64,000 bases of DNA from Murdochiella massiliensis (GCF_900059565.1 NZ_FIZW01000002.1:682001-746000); one strand, 5' to 3'. Shown: positions 1 through 8,727, counted from the stretch's first letter. Translations and numbers: made by a program. Notes: a model not told the origin generated them from the letters alone.

Positions 1-265
1 ACGTGCCGTCAAGCAGCATTTCCAAATCCAACTGAGCCAGTGAGCAATAGAAGGAAGCGCAATATTCTTTCGCTTCTTTGATATTCTTCTTATTCGTTCC
101 CCACATGCCCATGGGAACCATACCGGCCGCAAAGACCAGTTCTTCCGGTGCATAGTACGGCATAACGCCGATTGCCTTTTTCCCCTGCGCTTTATAGGCC
201 TTGAGCTGCTCGTCGGGATGATTGGCGACCTTGGCAAACGCTTCAAACTGTTGTTGCATGCTCAT
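1..265 (-). CDS. hgdB: 2-hydroxyglutaryl-CoA dehydratase, beta subunit (partial)
   Basis: This is the N-terminal 88 codons of the beta subunit of component D of (R)-2-hydroxyglutaryl-CoA dehydratase, which removes water from 2-hydroxyglutaryl-CoA to give glutaconyl-CoA in glutamate fermentation. The window edge cuts the gene. The translated segment matches what I know of the Acidaminococcus subunit: a YKAQGKKAIG stretch, PEELVFAAGMVPMG, and KEYCASFYC, whose cysteines belong to the iron-sulfur region of the family. The ATG at 265 is chosen because an AAGGAGGA ribosome site lies inside the end of hgdA, whose stop ends one base away, so the two genes are translationally coupled. A second in-frame ATG lies two codons later. 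Confidence 0.93.
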   Translation of the reverse strand, partial: MSMQQQFEAFAKVANHPDEQLKAYKAQGKKAIGVMPYYAPEELVFAAGMVPMGMWGTNKKNIKEAKEYCASFYCSLAQLDLEMLLDGT

Positions 266-266
266 C

Positions 267-1571
267 TTAGTCCTCCTTCATCTTCGCACGACGATCGGCC
301 ATGGCTTCCACCAAGCCCTGAACACGGGTTTCATATTGCGCGGCGTTAAAGTTGCGCGGATCCGCCTGGTCACCGTCAAAAGCGACGCAAGGAATGCCCA
401 GCTGCTCCGTCCAACGGCGCTGCATTTCCGGCATATAGCCCGACCACGGTTTGCAACTGCGGTTGTAATGCACAAGCGCGCCATCCACCTTATTATCGCG
501 GCAAAGTTTGGCACGCCACTCAACGCCTTCCTCAAGGCAAACGCTGTTCGGCGCTTTGCAGTACGCAGCACACATGCTGTCCAAATCATCATAGACGAAA
601 CCGAATGCCGGTGCGTAAACAACGGCGGTGACGTTTAATCCATCCTTCTTTAACGGCTTAAAGAGGTCACGCAATGCCGGCCAGCACGGAATGCCTTCAA
701 AGAGAATGCGATACTGTTCCTCAAACGGTGCCGTGGACTTTCCTTCCTGGCGATAGCGTTCCAGGTCAACCGCGAGTTGATTAAACGCTTCCGCCGTAGC
801 TTTTTTGCCGCGTGCGGTGACGATGTCCGCCATATGATTGAACAGGTCGAATCCGGACATCGGCGATGGCACATATTTCTGGAAATCGCAGACTTTCAGC
901 CATGCCTGAGAGGTACGGTTGGCATTGGCGCAAACTTCCTCAAATTTCTTCTCGTCAAACTTTTTGCCCGAGATTTTTTCCAGCTGCTTAATGGCATCCT
1001 GGAACTGTGCTTTGATGTAGTCGATGTTGTCCTGAGAAACGCCGACTTCGTTACGGTACGGAATATCGATCATGATCAGTGGAATATTGTGCATGCGCGC
1101 AATATTCTCATACCATTTGGTCATGCAGTTGCAGATATTGTTGCAGCAAAGCACAAAATCCGGCTCCGGTACGCGACGACTCTCATTGGTCGTCTCAACG
1201 CCGGCGGAGTACGCCAAGCTGATGCGCGCATAACCGCAAATATCGTTGTCAAAGCCCATGTTTTCGGCTTCCTGGCACATACGCTCACCGTCATGGCGTG
1301 CGGCAATGCCCGCTGCCTGGTTTTCGGGATACACGACTGCCAAATCGAAAACTTCAGCTAATTCGCACGGAAACTTCGAAGAAGACCAACCTACCGGGCG
1401 GCCCGCTTTTTTCGCGTCCCACGCCGCCTGATAGACGTTCGTTACGATGTCCTGCAACATTTTAACGCCGGGCAATACCTCTTTTTTCTTCTTCGGTGCA
1501 GCCGGAGCAGCGTCCGTCTTCGGTGCCTCCGTTACGGCTTTATCCTGTACCGTGTCTTTTTGTTCCGTCAC
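267..1571 (-). CDS. hgdA: 2-hydroxyglutaryl-CoA dehydratase, alpha subunit
   Basis: Alpha subunit of the oxygen-sensitive dehydratase that, after ATP-driven one-electron activation, converts (R)-2-hydroxyglutaryl-CoA to (E)-glutaconyl-CoA. The protein has the family segment DFVLCCNNICNCMTKWYENI with the cysteines that hold the [4Fe-4S] cluster, followed by PLIMIDIPY and QLEKISGKK. The open frame extends to 1631, but a GTG at 1571 is preceded by GGAAAGGAG at good spacing, so I start there (434 residues). Residues 2-35 are a lysine/alanine/proline-rich N-terminal tail not needed for the fold. The activator gene hgdC, often found next to hgdA, is absent: only about 70 bp separate this start from the gcdA stop. 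Confidence 0.93.
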   Translation of the reverse strand: MTEQKDTVQDKAVTEAPKTDAAPAAPKKKKEVLPGVKMLQDIVTNVYQAAWDAKKAGRPVGWSSSKFPCELAEVFDLAVVYPENQAAGIAARHDGERMCQEAENMGFDNDICGYARISLAYSAGVETTNESRRVPEPDFVLCCNNICNCMTKWYENIARMHNIPLIMIDIPYRNEVGVSQDNIDYIKAQFQDAIKQLEKISGKKFDEKKFEEVCANANRTSQAWLKVCDFQKYVPSPMSGFDLFNHMADIVTARGKKATAEAFNQLAVDLERYRQEGKSTAPFEEQYRILFEGIPCWPALRDLFKPLKKDGLNVTAVVYAPAFGFVYDDLDSMCAAYCKAPNSVCLEEGVEWRAKLCRDNKVDGALVHYNRSCKPWSGYMPEMQRRWTEQLGIPCVAFDGDQADPRNFNAAQYETRVQGLVEAMADRRAKMKED

Positions 1572-1644
1572 TGTAATCTCCTTTCCTCCATCGGGAGATC
1601 GCGCCGCACCGAATCGAATCCGGCGCGGCACGAACTTCCTTTAT

Positions 1645-3405
1645 TTATTTCTGCAGCATATCAAAATCGCGAATGATGCGCGGAGTCATCATCTGATGCA
1701 TCGGGGCGATCGACAGCGGATTCTGATAATAGCTCTCGGTAAATGCCTGAATGTACGAACGGAGGTGAACCATGTTGACCACTTCATCGACAAGTCCCAA
1801 CTTCGCGCAATACTGCGGCGTCGATTTCTCCGTGTAATCATTGATTAGCTCATTCATCTTCTCAATCGTCGGATCAAGCGGGTTGCCTGCTTTCTGCTCT
1901 TTAACCAGGCGACGGCTGTACATCGCTGCAGCAGCAGTTTCACCGGTCATAACGTTCATCTCGGTCGCAGCTGTTCCCAGGGAGAAGACGTTCGACGTAT
2001 GTCCCTGCGGACCGCCCATGACGTAGTGCGCCGCAGCGGTACCCTTGCGCAAGGTGATTTCGAGCGATGCCATATGCGTATCCTGAATGGAATAGATGAG
2101 CGACTGGCCTAAGCCCAAAAGCTCTGCGCGCTCCGCCGGATCGCCGACATCAATACCGGTCGTATCCTGAATCCAAACCAGCGGTACACGATCACGCGCA
2201 CACAGCGTTACAAATTCGTTCATCTTGATCAGGCCCTGACGATACAGTTTCCCACCGATACCAACGGAGCCTTCCTTATACTCGGGATAGTTCATCAGCA
2301 AGCCCTGGTTATTGGTCACAACACCGACGAGCAAGCCGTTGACTTTGGCAAGGCCGCAGATGATTTCGGGGCCATAGCCTTTCTTAAACTCCATGAATTC
2401 CGAACCATCGAAGAGACGACCGAGCACGTCATCCGGCTTATATTGTTTCTTCTTATTCAGCGGAACGATGGAATAGAGATCTTCCGAGGAGTAAAGCGGT
2501 TCCTTCGGGTCGTCCACGCGGAAGAACTGGGGATCATAGCAAGGCAGGAAGCCCACATACTTGCGGATGCCCGCTAAAACGCCCTGTTCATCGGCATAGA
2601 CTTCGCGGAAGAATCCCGTTTCGTTGTAATGAACCGCCACACGTCCCGGCGGTGTCGAGGTATCGCGCTTAGTCGCTTCAATCAGCTGCTCGGCGCTTTC
2701 CTGATCCATGTAGCCCTTCGGGTTCATGCCGCCCAAGATACCGGCGCCACCGACAGCCATGTTGGCATCCTGATGGGCAATTAGAATCGTCGGGCTGATG
2801 GAGTGATAGCCACCACCGGCCGGGTTGGTGCCGAAGATACCGACGATGACGGGAACGCCCAACTGGTTCAGTTCCGAATTGCGGTAGAACGGCGCGCCGC
2901 CGCCGCGACGGTTGGCATACACCAATTCCTGCTCATCCAGCTTGACGCCGGAGCAGTTGAGAACATAGACCAGCGGAATATGCAGCATCTTCGCGGTATC
3001 GGATGCGCGGATGAGGTTTTCGGACTGTCCCGGAACCCAAGCACCGGCCAACTTCTTGTTGTCGGATGCCACAATCACCGTCCAGCGACCGGCGATTTTG
3101 CCCAGTCCCTTGACAATACCGGTGGACCCATTTTTGTTGTTCATGGGATTGTAAAGGGAGTTCAGCGGCAGGAACATGCCGTCGTCCACCAAGGTCAGAA
3201 TGCGCTCCCACGCGGTCATCTGGCCCGATTTATGAATGCCTTCATCCGGTTTTCCGGCATCGGCAGCTTCCTTCACGCGACGGGCAATATCCGCCTCAAT
3301 ATCTTTCAGTTCTTTTTCATTCTCCGGATTCGGACGATTCAACGGTCTGCCGACAGTCGGCATCGTCTGAAAATACCCGGGCATGGAATACATGTAATCG
3401 CTCAT
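1645..3405 (-). CDS. gcdA: glutaconyl-CoA decarboxylase, alpha (carboxyltransferase) subunit
   Basis: Carboxyltransferase subunit of the biotin-dependent, sodium-pumping glutaconyl-CoA decarboxylase. It transfers the carboxyl of glutaconyl-CoA to biotin on another subunit, leaving crotonyl-CoA. The 586-residue length is almost that of the Acidaminococcus enzyme (587). Two crotonase-like acyl-CoA carboxyltransferase halves are visible, with glycine-rich oxyanion segments such as GGAGILGGMNPKGYMD and YVMGGPQGHTSNVFSLG. The ATG at 3405 (protein MSDYMYSMPGYF) has GGAGG just upstream; an earlier in-frame ATG is less likely. The biotin carrier and membrane subunits (gcdB, C, D) are not in the window and may lie beyond its left edge. 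Confidence 0.95.
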   Translation of the reverse strand: MSDYMYSMPGYFQTMPTVGRPLNRPNPENEKELKDIEADIARRVKEAADAGKPDEGIHKSGQMTAWERILTLVDDGMFLPLNSLYNPMNNKNGSTGIVKGLGKIAGRWTVIVASDNKKLAGAWVPGQSENLIRASDTAKMLHIPLVYVLNCSGVKLDEQELVYANRRGGGAPFYRNSELNQLGVPVIVGIFGTNPAGGGYHSISPTILIAHQDANMAVGGAGILGGMNPKGYMDQESAEQLIEATKRDTSTPPGRVAVHYNETGFFREVYADEQGVLAGIRKYVGFLPCYDPQFFRVDDPKEPLYSSEDLYSIVPLNKKKQYKPDDVLGRLFDGSEFMEFKKGYGPEIICGLAKVNGLLVGVVTNNQGLLMNYPEYKEGSVGIGGKLYRQGLIKMNEFVTLCARDRVPLVWIQDTTGIDVGDPAERAELLGLGQSLIYSIQDTHMASLEITLRKGTAAAHYVMGGPQGHTSNVFSLGTAATEMNVMTGETAAAAMYSRRLVKEQKAGNPLDPTIEKMNELINDYTEKSTPQYCAKLGLVDEVVNMVHLRSYIQAFTESYYQNPLSIAPMHQMMTPRIIRDFDMLQK

Positions 3406-3454
3406 TGTTCCTCCATTTTTCACTACCGATTTTCGTTAGTTCGGCATTCGTTGA

Positions 3455-4255
3455 TTACTTCGCTTCTTTCGGGACCTTGATAAACACCTGGCCCGGATCA
3501 ATTTCTTCACGGATGATGCGAATGATTTCGGGGCTCGGTCCTTCCATCAATTCCGCACGGCTCAGATCAATCTCAAAGCCGGTATTTTCCTGAATCTCTT
3601 CCGGCGACGAGTACGGATAATAATAGGCAAGATACATTCTCTTCGTCTGCTCATCAAATTTCATGATGCCCAAATCGGTAACGACCATCTGCGGGCCGCG
3701 ATCTTCCGGAAGCCCGGCAGCGGCGCGCGTTCCCGGACCAGTAACCCATCCCGGGCTGGTGACGTAGTCGATATGTTCTGTGAAACGGCGTTTCTGGTGC
3801 TGCATCATAAGTACCGTATTTTGATATGTCGCGATACCGTTCGCACCGCCTGAACCCGTAAAGCGGGTCTTCGGATGATTGTAGTCTCCGATCGAGGTCG
3901 AGTTGACGTTGCCGTACGGATCGATTTCAGCGCCGCCGATAAAGGCGATATTGTTGTCAAAACCGTGCAGATACATATTCGTCTCAAAGCCGACAAAGCG
4001 AACGTTCGGCCATTGTACGGCGCAATGCGCCATAAAGCGGCAATCGCCGACGCTTCTGGGCACCTCAATCGGCGCACAGTCCATAAGGCCGCTCTCGACG
4101 ATGAGGTGGCAGCTCGGCTGAATCACACGTTTAGCCAAAGAACCGCCAATCAGCGGCAGTCCCGTACCGATCGTGACGATCATTTCCGGTTTGATGGATT
4201 TGGCAATGGCATACGCCTGCATTTCCTGTTTGGTATATTTTGTGTAATCTGACAT
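3455..4255 (-). CDS. gctB: glutaconate CoA-transferase, subunit B
   Basis: Subunit B of glutaconate CoA-transferase, which moves CoA from acetyl-CoA or glutaconyl-CoA onto (R)-2-hydroxyglutarate. The catalytic glutamate that forms the enzyme-CoA thioester in the Acidaminococcus enzyme is Glu54 of the beta subunit; here residue 54 is the Glu in LIVESGLMD, so the subunit looks active. Length (266) is normal for the family. It lies 16 bp downstream of gctA and 50 bp upstream of gcdA in one apparent operon. Confidence 0.95.
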   Translation of the reverse strand: MSDYTKYTKQEMQAYAIAKSIKPEMIVTIGTGLPLIGGSLAKRVIQPSCHLIVESGLMDCAPIEVPRSVGDCRFMAHCAVQWPNVRFVGFETNMYLHGFDNNIAFIGGAEIDPYGNVNSTSIGDYNHPKTRFTGSGGANGIATYQNTVLMMQHQKRRFTEHIDYVTSPGWVTGPGTRAAAGLPEDRGPQMVVTDLGIMKFDEQTKRMYLAYYYPYSSPEEIQENTGFEIDLSRAELMEGPSPEIIRIIREEIDPGQVFIKVPKEAK

Positions 4256-4271
4256 GTCGATTCCCCTCCTG

Positions 4272-5291
4272 CTATTTCACGTAGGTCGAGTAACCGAGAC
4301 CCGGCACAACTTTCAGCTTGGCTAAACGGCTTCCACCGATCTTGTCTAAAAGCTGATCGTGATTCTCTACACTATAGATCCACTTTTCGCAGTAGTCCTT
4401 GAAGGTTTCCGGCTTGTTTTCCGGATCATAGGGAATGTTTTTCTTCGCCATTTTTGCCTTGGCGTCCTCATCATCCATGTATTTGGATGCCCGGTCGTAT
4501 TCGCGAAGCGCATCCGGATCATCGTCATAGTAGTCGTAGCACTGTGCCGGCCATGCGCCGTAAAGGGCATGAACAACGGCATCTACACAGCCTTGGAAGA
4601 TGTTGGGTTGCGCGGGGTCTTTGCGGATTTCTTCATTGCTGACCAGCTCTTCGCACGTCACGATGGTTTTGCGTGCGGCCATGGCAATGTCCACGTCATG
4701 GAATTCATCACCATAAATAATGGCTGTGCCGTCGGGGCTGGCTTTCTGCACATGAATAATCGCCGTATCCAGCTTCGGTACCGGAACAGCGACACACTTT
4801 TCGCCCGGATGGAACGGATTATCCATCTCTATGAGCTTTAAATCATCTACTTTTTCGAGACTCTTGCGTACCTCTTTGGACATTCCCCAATACTTCGTCA
4901 ATCCACTGGCGGCCATGAAACGCGTCGGTAAAAACGGAAGACCCAGTGCAGCCGCGTGCAACTGCAACATCAGAACATCTTGTGAGTAATCTTCAAACAG
5001 AAGCTCGCCTTTTTCAATTGCTTCACGGAAACGACGGGATACATTGGTGAAACCCGAATTCGCCGTATAGCAATTGATATACGCCTTGACACGTCCGGAT
5101 CCGATTAAAAGATCCCAATCGCCGCCCGCAGGGCTCGACCAGCCAACCAGATCTTTCTGCCCCTGACGCAAAATTTCGTACACAGCGGCATACGGTTTGC
5201 GGTTTGTGGTGAAACCGCCGAAGCACAGGACATCGCCGTCTTCGACATACTTCGCGACGGCGTCCTTCATGGACATCACTTTGTCCGACAT
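4272..5291 (-). CDS. gctA: glutaconate CoA-transferase, subunit A
   Basis: Subunit A of the hetero-octameric glutaconate CoA-transferase and first gene of the glutamate-fermentation operon gctA-gctB-gcdA-hgdA-hgdB. The product begins MSDKVMSMKDAV and shows the class I CoA-transferase fold segments VLCFGGFTTNRKP and IGSGRVKAYI. At 339 residues it is slightly longer than the Acidaminococcus subunit (about 320), with the extra residues near the C-terminus. The ATG at 5291 follows AGGAGGGG. A candidate promoter at 5418-5446 drives it, divergent from bioY. Confidence 0.95.
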   Translation of the reverse strand: MSDKVMSMKDAVAKYVEDGDVLCFGGFTTNRKPYAAVYEILRQGQKDLVGWSSPAGGDWDLLIGSGRVKAYINCYTANSGFTNVSRRFREAIEKGELLFEDYSQDVLMLQLHAAALGLPFLPTRFMAASGLTKYWGMSKEVRKSLEKVDDLKLIEMDNPFHPGEKCVAVPVPKLDTAIIHVQKASPDGTAIIYGDEFHDVDIAMAARKTIVTCEELVSNEEIRKDPAQPNIFQGCVDAVVHALYGAWPAQCYDYYDDDPDALREYDRASKYMDDEDAKAKMAKKNIPYDPENKPETFKDYCEKWIYSVENHDQLLDKIGGSRLAKLKVVPGLGYSTYVK

Positions 5292-5417
5292 GATTCCCCT
5301 CCTCTTTCATTTGCAAAGGTTTTTCCTTGTTGCATGCCTTCCTATCCATTCTACAGAACTTTCGGGATTCCGTCCACCGAAAAGCCAAAATCAAGTTATT
5401 CTTCCTCGCGAACAGCC

Positions 5418-5446
5418 ATAACAAATAGATACGCAGGCGCTTGCAA
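5418..5446 (-). promoter_or_regulatory. candidate promoter of the gctAB-gcdA-hgdAB operon
   Basis: On the minus strand TTGCAA (5446-5441), a 17-base spacer and TGTTAT (5423-5418) form a sigma-A-like promoter about 125 bases before gctA. TTGCAA is its own reverse complement, so the same hexamer can serve as the -35 of the bioY promoter on the other strand. Predicted from sequence alone. Confidence 0.4.
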
Positions 5447-5470
5447 AAAATACTTTTTCTGTGGTAAACT
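5441..5470 (+). promoter_or_regulatory. candidate bioY promoter
   Basis: TTGCAA at 5441-5446 and TAAACT at 5465-5470 are separated by 18 bases and precede the BirA-like operator. It shares its -35 hexamer with the divergent gctA promoter. Confidence 0.4.
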
Positions 5471-5479
5471 TCGTCCATC

Positions 5480-5510
5480 GTGTTAACCTTATTTTGTTTT
5501 AGGTTGTCAA
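5480..5510 (+). promoter_or_regulatory. candidate BirA (biotin repressor) operator
   Basis: GTGTTAACC (5480-5488) and GGTTGTCAA (5502-5510) are imperfect inverted half sites 13 bases apart, just downstream of the bioY -10. They resemble the TTGTTAACC...GGTTAACAA type of site that BirA with biotinyl-AMP binds in Firmicutes. The right half departs at two to three bases. The position, over the start of a biotin transporter transcript, supports the call. Confidence 0.5.
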
Positions 5511-5593
5511 TTGGTTTGGTAATTCTTGCCGCACGAAGCATGTTGCCACCTCTCGCCGAAACCCGTGTCGGTGAAAATGTAGAAGGAGAAAAA

Positions 5594-6127
5594 ATGAACG
5601 CAAGACGTATTACCCGCATCGCCGTAATGGCTGCCCTCACCTTTATCGGTTCCCTGATTCGCATTCCCATCGGGCCCATTCCCATTACTCTGCAAACCGT
5701 GTTTGTCATTTTGACCGCCCTGCTCCTCCAGCCCGCTGATGCGGCGCTTGCCATGGGCGTTCACTTTGTGCTCATGCTGTTCTTGAAAGGATCGGCGATT
5801 TTCGTTTCACCGTCAACCGGCTTTCTGTTCGGATTCATCCTTTCCGCTTTTTTGGGTTCGCTCATTACCCATCGCACCGCATTCGGCAAAACGACCGCCG
5901 GTATGGCCTTTGCCGTTCTTGTCGCTGCAGCCAGCTGCTATATCATCGGCCTTCCGTATATGTACTATGTTCTCGACGTCCTTAAAGGCGCGGACATGAA
6001 TCTGATGGCCGTCTTGGAAGCCGGACTCATTCCCTTTATCCCCGGCGATCTGATCAAGGCCGGCATTGCCTTTGCGGTTGGAAAAGTAGCCCTTCCCCAC
6101 GTTGAACCGCTGTTAAAACAAGCCTAA
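5594..6127 (+). CDS. bioY: biotin transporter substrate-binding component BioY
   Basis: S component of an ECF-type biotin importer, an integral membrane protein of about six helices that captures biotin. Family features are present: the basic N-terminal MNARRITRIAVMAALTFIG, IPIGPIPITLQT, a loop SPSTGFLFGF and IPGDLIKAG near the end. The ATG at 5594 follows AGAAGGAG; the longer open frame to 5480 would run through the promoter region. At 177 residues it is normal for BioY. Biotin supply matters here because the divergent operon encodes part of a biotin-dependent decarboxylase. No ECF ATPase or EcfT gene is adjacent, so it probably uses shared energising subunits encoded elsewhere. Confidence 0.93.
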   Translation: MNARRITRIAVMAALTFIGSLIRIPIGPIPITLQTVFVILTALLLQPADAALAMGVHFVLMLFLKGSAIFVSPSTGFLFGFILSAFLGSLITHRTAFGKTTAGMAFAVLVAAASCYIIGLPYMYYVLDVLKGADMNLMAVLEAGLIPFIPGDLIKAGIAFAVGKVALPHVEPLLKQA

Positions 6128-6154
6128 TCAAACGTCTCCGATCCCCTACCTACT

Positions 6155-6196
6155 AAACGCCCCGTACATTGACTCTCATGGCGGGGCGTTTTTTAA
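6155..6196 (+). terminator. rho-independent terminator after bioY
   Basis: AAACGCCCCG (6155-6164) pairs with CGGGGCGTTT (6182-6191), followed by a run of T. It lies 28 bases after the bioY stop. Confidence 0.9.
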
Positions 6197-6294
6197 TAAC
6201 AATATCCCTTTTCTTTGCATAATTAGCACAATTTATCCCCTGTCTTGCGTCGTAACGTTTTCCTTTAGAAACGACAGAATTTCAACCACTTTTT

Positions 6295-6323
6295 TTGACA
6301 TTTTCCCTTATTTGCGTTAGATT
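6295..6323 (+). promoter_or_regulatory. candidate promoter of the liv operon
   Basis: A consensus TTGACA at 6295-6300, 17-base spacer and TAGATT at 6318-6323 lie about 235 bases before livK. The leader between contains a possible hairpin (CTTGCTC with GAGCAAG, near 6371-6406). I see no recognisable T-box or riboswitch motif in it. Confidence 0.5.
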
Positions 6324-6559
6324 TTTATAAATTACTTTTCATGGTTTTGCAAAGTAATGCGTTTTTAGTCTTGCTCACGAATGGCTTTGCCGAAGGAAGA
6401 GCAAGATTGTCAACGCCTTCTTTATTCTTTATGGATTACCGTGCTTACGGGTTATCGGGCAGATGGCCTTTCATCACAAGAGCCGCCATCGTACGAAGAT
6501 GCTATCAGTCGCACGGATGTTCCGAAGAAAAACAGGCGTATGAACCGAAGGAGCAGCGT

Positions 6560-7765
6560 ATGAAGCGATTTTTTGCCTTGATGGTGATGTTGATGTTTTT
6601 TGTGACGGCCTGTTCCGGCAATGCCACGGAAAGCGACAGCAAAAAGCCTGCCGATAACGGGGAAGGTTCCGATAAAGCCATTAAAGTCGCTTTTATCGGC
6701 AATACAACCGGGGATTATCAACAGTACGGCATTCCTGTTCGAAATGCGGTGAAGCTCTGGTTTGACCAATTGAACGAGAGTGGCGGTATCAATGGAAAGA
6801 AAGTGGAACTTCTCGACTATGATGATAAAGCCGACGGCGTGGAAGCCATCAACGCCTATCATCTCGCAAAACAGGAAGGAGCCACCGCAATTATCGGCTC
6901 CGTGTTGACCGGTCCTACCATCCAGTTGGCGGATGAAACGTTTGAGGATAATGTGCCGCAAATCACCGCCTCCGGAACGGCTTTAGGCGTAACGGTAATC
7001 GATCCGGATGCCGATAAGCCGGAAGTACGCACCAACGTCTTCCGCTCCTGCTTTACCGATCCGTATCAGGGCGAAAAGATGGCGAAGTATGCGAAGGAGA
7101 AGTTAGGAGCAAAATCGGTTGCCGTCTTCTATGAAACGGGCAGCGACTATTCGGAAGGTGTTAAAGATGCATTTGTCAAGACAGCGGAAGATCTCGGTAT
7201 GACTGTCGTAGGCATTGAAGCCTTCGGCACCGGCGATAAAGATTTCCGTGCACAAATGACAAAGCTTAGTGCGGCCAAACCGGATGCCATTATGCTTCCG
7301 ATCTACTATAGCGAGGCTGGTCTTGCCGTTACCGCAGCCCGTAACGCCGGCTTCCAAGGTAAATTTATGGGTGGTGACGGCATGGGGTCTATTAAGGAAT
7401 ATGCCAGTCCCGAGCACCTAGAGGGTTTGGTATACTGCTCCGGCTATGCTCCGGGAACGGACAGCGTGGCGGACTTTGAAGCGAAATATAAGAGTACATT
7501 CTCTTCGGATGTGCCGAATATGTTTGCCCCGCTCGGCTATGATGCGGCCATGCTGATGACCTATGGGCTGAAAGCAGCGGAGGAAAAAGGGCTCACCCCG
7601 CAGACACCGGAATACTATGATGCCGTAATTGAAGCGCTTAAGGGCGCATCCAACCTGAAAGGCATTACCGGAACCTATTCCTTTGATGAACAGAACAATC
7701 CAATTAAGGAGGCGGCGATTATCGAATTGAAGAACGGACAAGAGGTCTTCAAAGAAATGTATTGA
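6560..7765 (+). CDS. livK: branched-chain amino acid ABC transporter, substrate-binding lipoprotein
   Basis: Extracytoplasmic binding protein of a LIV-I/HAAT-type importer. A lipoprotein signal ends at Cys18 (FFVTACSGN), so the protein is tethered to the outer face of the membrane. The mature part is a type I periplasmic-binding fold, with VAFIGNTTGDYQQYG at the start, GGINGKKVELL, and IIGSVLTGPT. The ATG at 6560 has GAAGGAG seven bases upstream; the longer open frame adds 73 unlikely residues. It is first in the operon livK-H-M-G-F, and a strong hairpin directly after its stop would favour its expression over the permease genes. The ligand is inferred from the family; leucine, isoleucine and valine are likely but unproven. 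Confidence 0.9.
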   Translation: MKRFFALMVMLMFFVTACSGNATESDSKKPADNGEGSDKAIKVAFIGNTTGDYQQYGIPVRNAVKLWFDQLNESGGINGKKVELLDYDDKADGVEAINAYHLAKQEGATAIIGSVLTGPTIQLADETFEDNVPQITASGTALGVTVIDPDADKPEVRTNVFRSCFTDPYQGEKMAKYAKEKLGAKSVAVFYETGSDYSEGVKDAFVKTAEDLGMTVVGIEAFGTGDKDFRAQMTKLSAAKPDAIMLPIYYSEAGLAVTAARNAGFQGKFMGGDGMGSIKEYASPEHLEGLVYCSGYAPGTDSVADFEAKYKSTFSSDVPNMFAPLGYDAAMLMTYGLKAAEEKGLTPQTPEYYDAVIEALKGASNLKGITGTYSFDEQNNPIKEAAIIELKNGQEVFKEMY

Positions 7766-7781
7766 TTTTCGCTTCGCCGGA

Positions 7782-7812
7782 AAAGACGCCGACGATCGTC
7801 GGCGTCTTTTTT
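7782..7812 (+). terminator. intercistronic terminator/attenuator after livK
   Basis: AAAGACGCCGACGA and TCGTCGGCGTCTTT are perfectly complementary and end in a T run, between livK and livH. It should cut transcription partially so that the binding protein is made in excess over the permease. Confidence 0.85.
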
Positions 7813-7845
7813 ATCCACGCTGTTCGGAATTTTTCGGAGGAACGT

Positions 7846-8727
7846 ATGAACTTATCTCTATTTTTCACACAATTCATCAACGGCTTACAGACCGGCTCGA
7901 TTTATGCCTTGGTGGCTTTAGGCTATTCCATGGTCTACGGCATTATTCTTTTGCTCAACTTTGCGCACGGCGACGTCATCATGATCGGTGCCTACAGTCT
8001 GTTTTATGCCCTGGTACAATTTCATTTTCATCCTGTACTGGCAGCCATTGTTGCCGTTGCCGCTTCTACAATTGTCGGACTTCTCATCCAGCAGATCGCG
8101 TATCGTCCCCTTCTTAATGCGCCACGTCTGTCGCTGTTAATCACGGCCATTGCCATGAGTTTTCTGTTGCAGAACGGAGCACAAATTCTCTTCGGCGCGG
8201 ACGCGAAAAGCTTGGATCCGCTGGTGCCCGGATCACTACAATTGGGCAGCACCAGCATCAGTTATGCCGCTATCGTTACCCTCTTCGTTTCTGTTCTGAG
8301 CATGATCGGTTTGACGCTTCTGGTTTCGCGCTCCAAGCGCGGACAAGCGATGCGCGCCGTTTCGGAAGACATGGATGCTGCGCGGCTCATGGGCATTGAT
8401 GTCAATCGTACCATTGCCTTCACCTTCCTGATCGGATCGGCGCTTGCCGGCATCGGTGCGGTGCTCTACGTCAGTTCCTATCCGCAGGTATCCCCTACCA
8501 TGGGTTCCATGCTCGGCTTGAAAGCCTTTGTTGCCGCGGTTCTTGGCGGAATCGGTTCACTTCCCGGTGCCATGGTGGGCGGATTGCTCATCGGGATATT
8601 AGAAGTGCTGGCTTCGGCTGTCGGTCTGTCGATCTGGAAAGATGCCGTCGTCTTTGCGATTCTCATTCTGGTTTTGCTCTTCAAACCGGATGGAATCATG
8701 GGCGTGACACGGCGTGAGAAAGTGTAG
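7846..8727 (+). CDS. livH: branched-chain amino acid ABC transporter, permease LivH
   Basis: First membrane subunit of the branched-chain amino acid importer. Recognisable LivH segments are NGLQTGSIYALVALGYSMVYGI, split here for length, the loop LNFAHGDVIMIGAY and LKAFVAAVLGGIGSLPGAM near the C-terminus, where the EAA-like contact to the ATPase is expected. About eight hydrophobic segments fit the family, and 293 residues is normal. The ATG at 7846 follows CGGAGGAA. It forms a heterodimer with LivM, whose gene begins six bases after this stop. Confidence 0.93.
   Translation: MNLSLFFTQFINGLQTGSIYALVALGYSMVYGIILLLNFAHGDVIMIGAYSLFYALVQFHFHPVLAAIVAVAASTIVGLLIQQIAYRPLLNAPRLSLLITAIAMSFLLQNGAQILFGADAKSLDPLVPGSLQLGSTSISYAAIVTLFVSVLSMIGLTLLVSRSKRGQAMRAVSEDMDAARLMGIDVNRTIAFTFLIGSALAGIGAVLYVSSYPQVSPTMGSMLGLKAFVAAVLGGIGSLPGAMVGGLLIGILEVLASAVGLSIWKDAVVFAILILVLLFKPDGIMGVTRREKV

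Noticed and set aside
2803-3480. 225-residue plus-strand open frame
   Set aside because: It lies opposite gcdA and is the shadow of a strongly coding GC-rich gene; no ribosome site or family match.
5023-5754. 243-residue minus-strand frame covering the gctA start and bioY
   Set aside because: It overlaps two clear genes in other frames and crosses both promoters.
6324-6559. T-box or amino-acid riboswitch in the liv leader
   Set aside because: No T-box TGGNACCGCG-like sequence or known aptamer core is present; only a simple hairpin is visible.
6452-6961. 169-residue minus-strand frame in livK
   Set aside because: Antisense shadow of the livK lipoprotein; sequence has no domain and no start signal.
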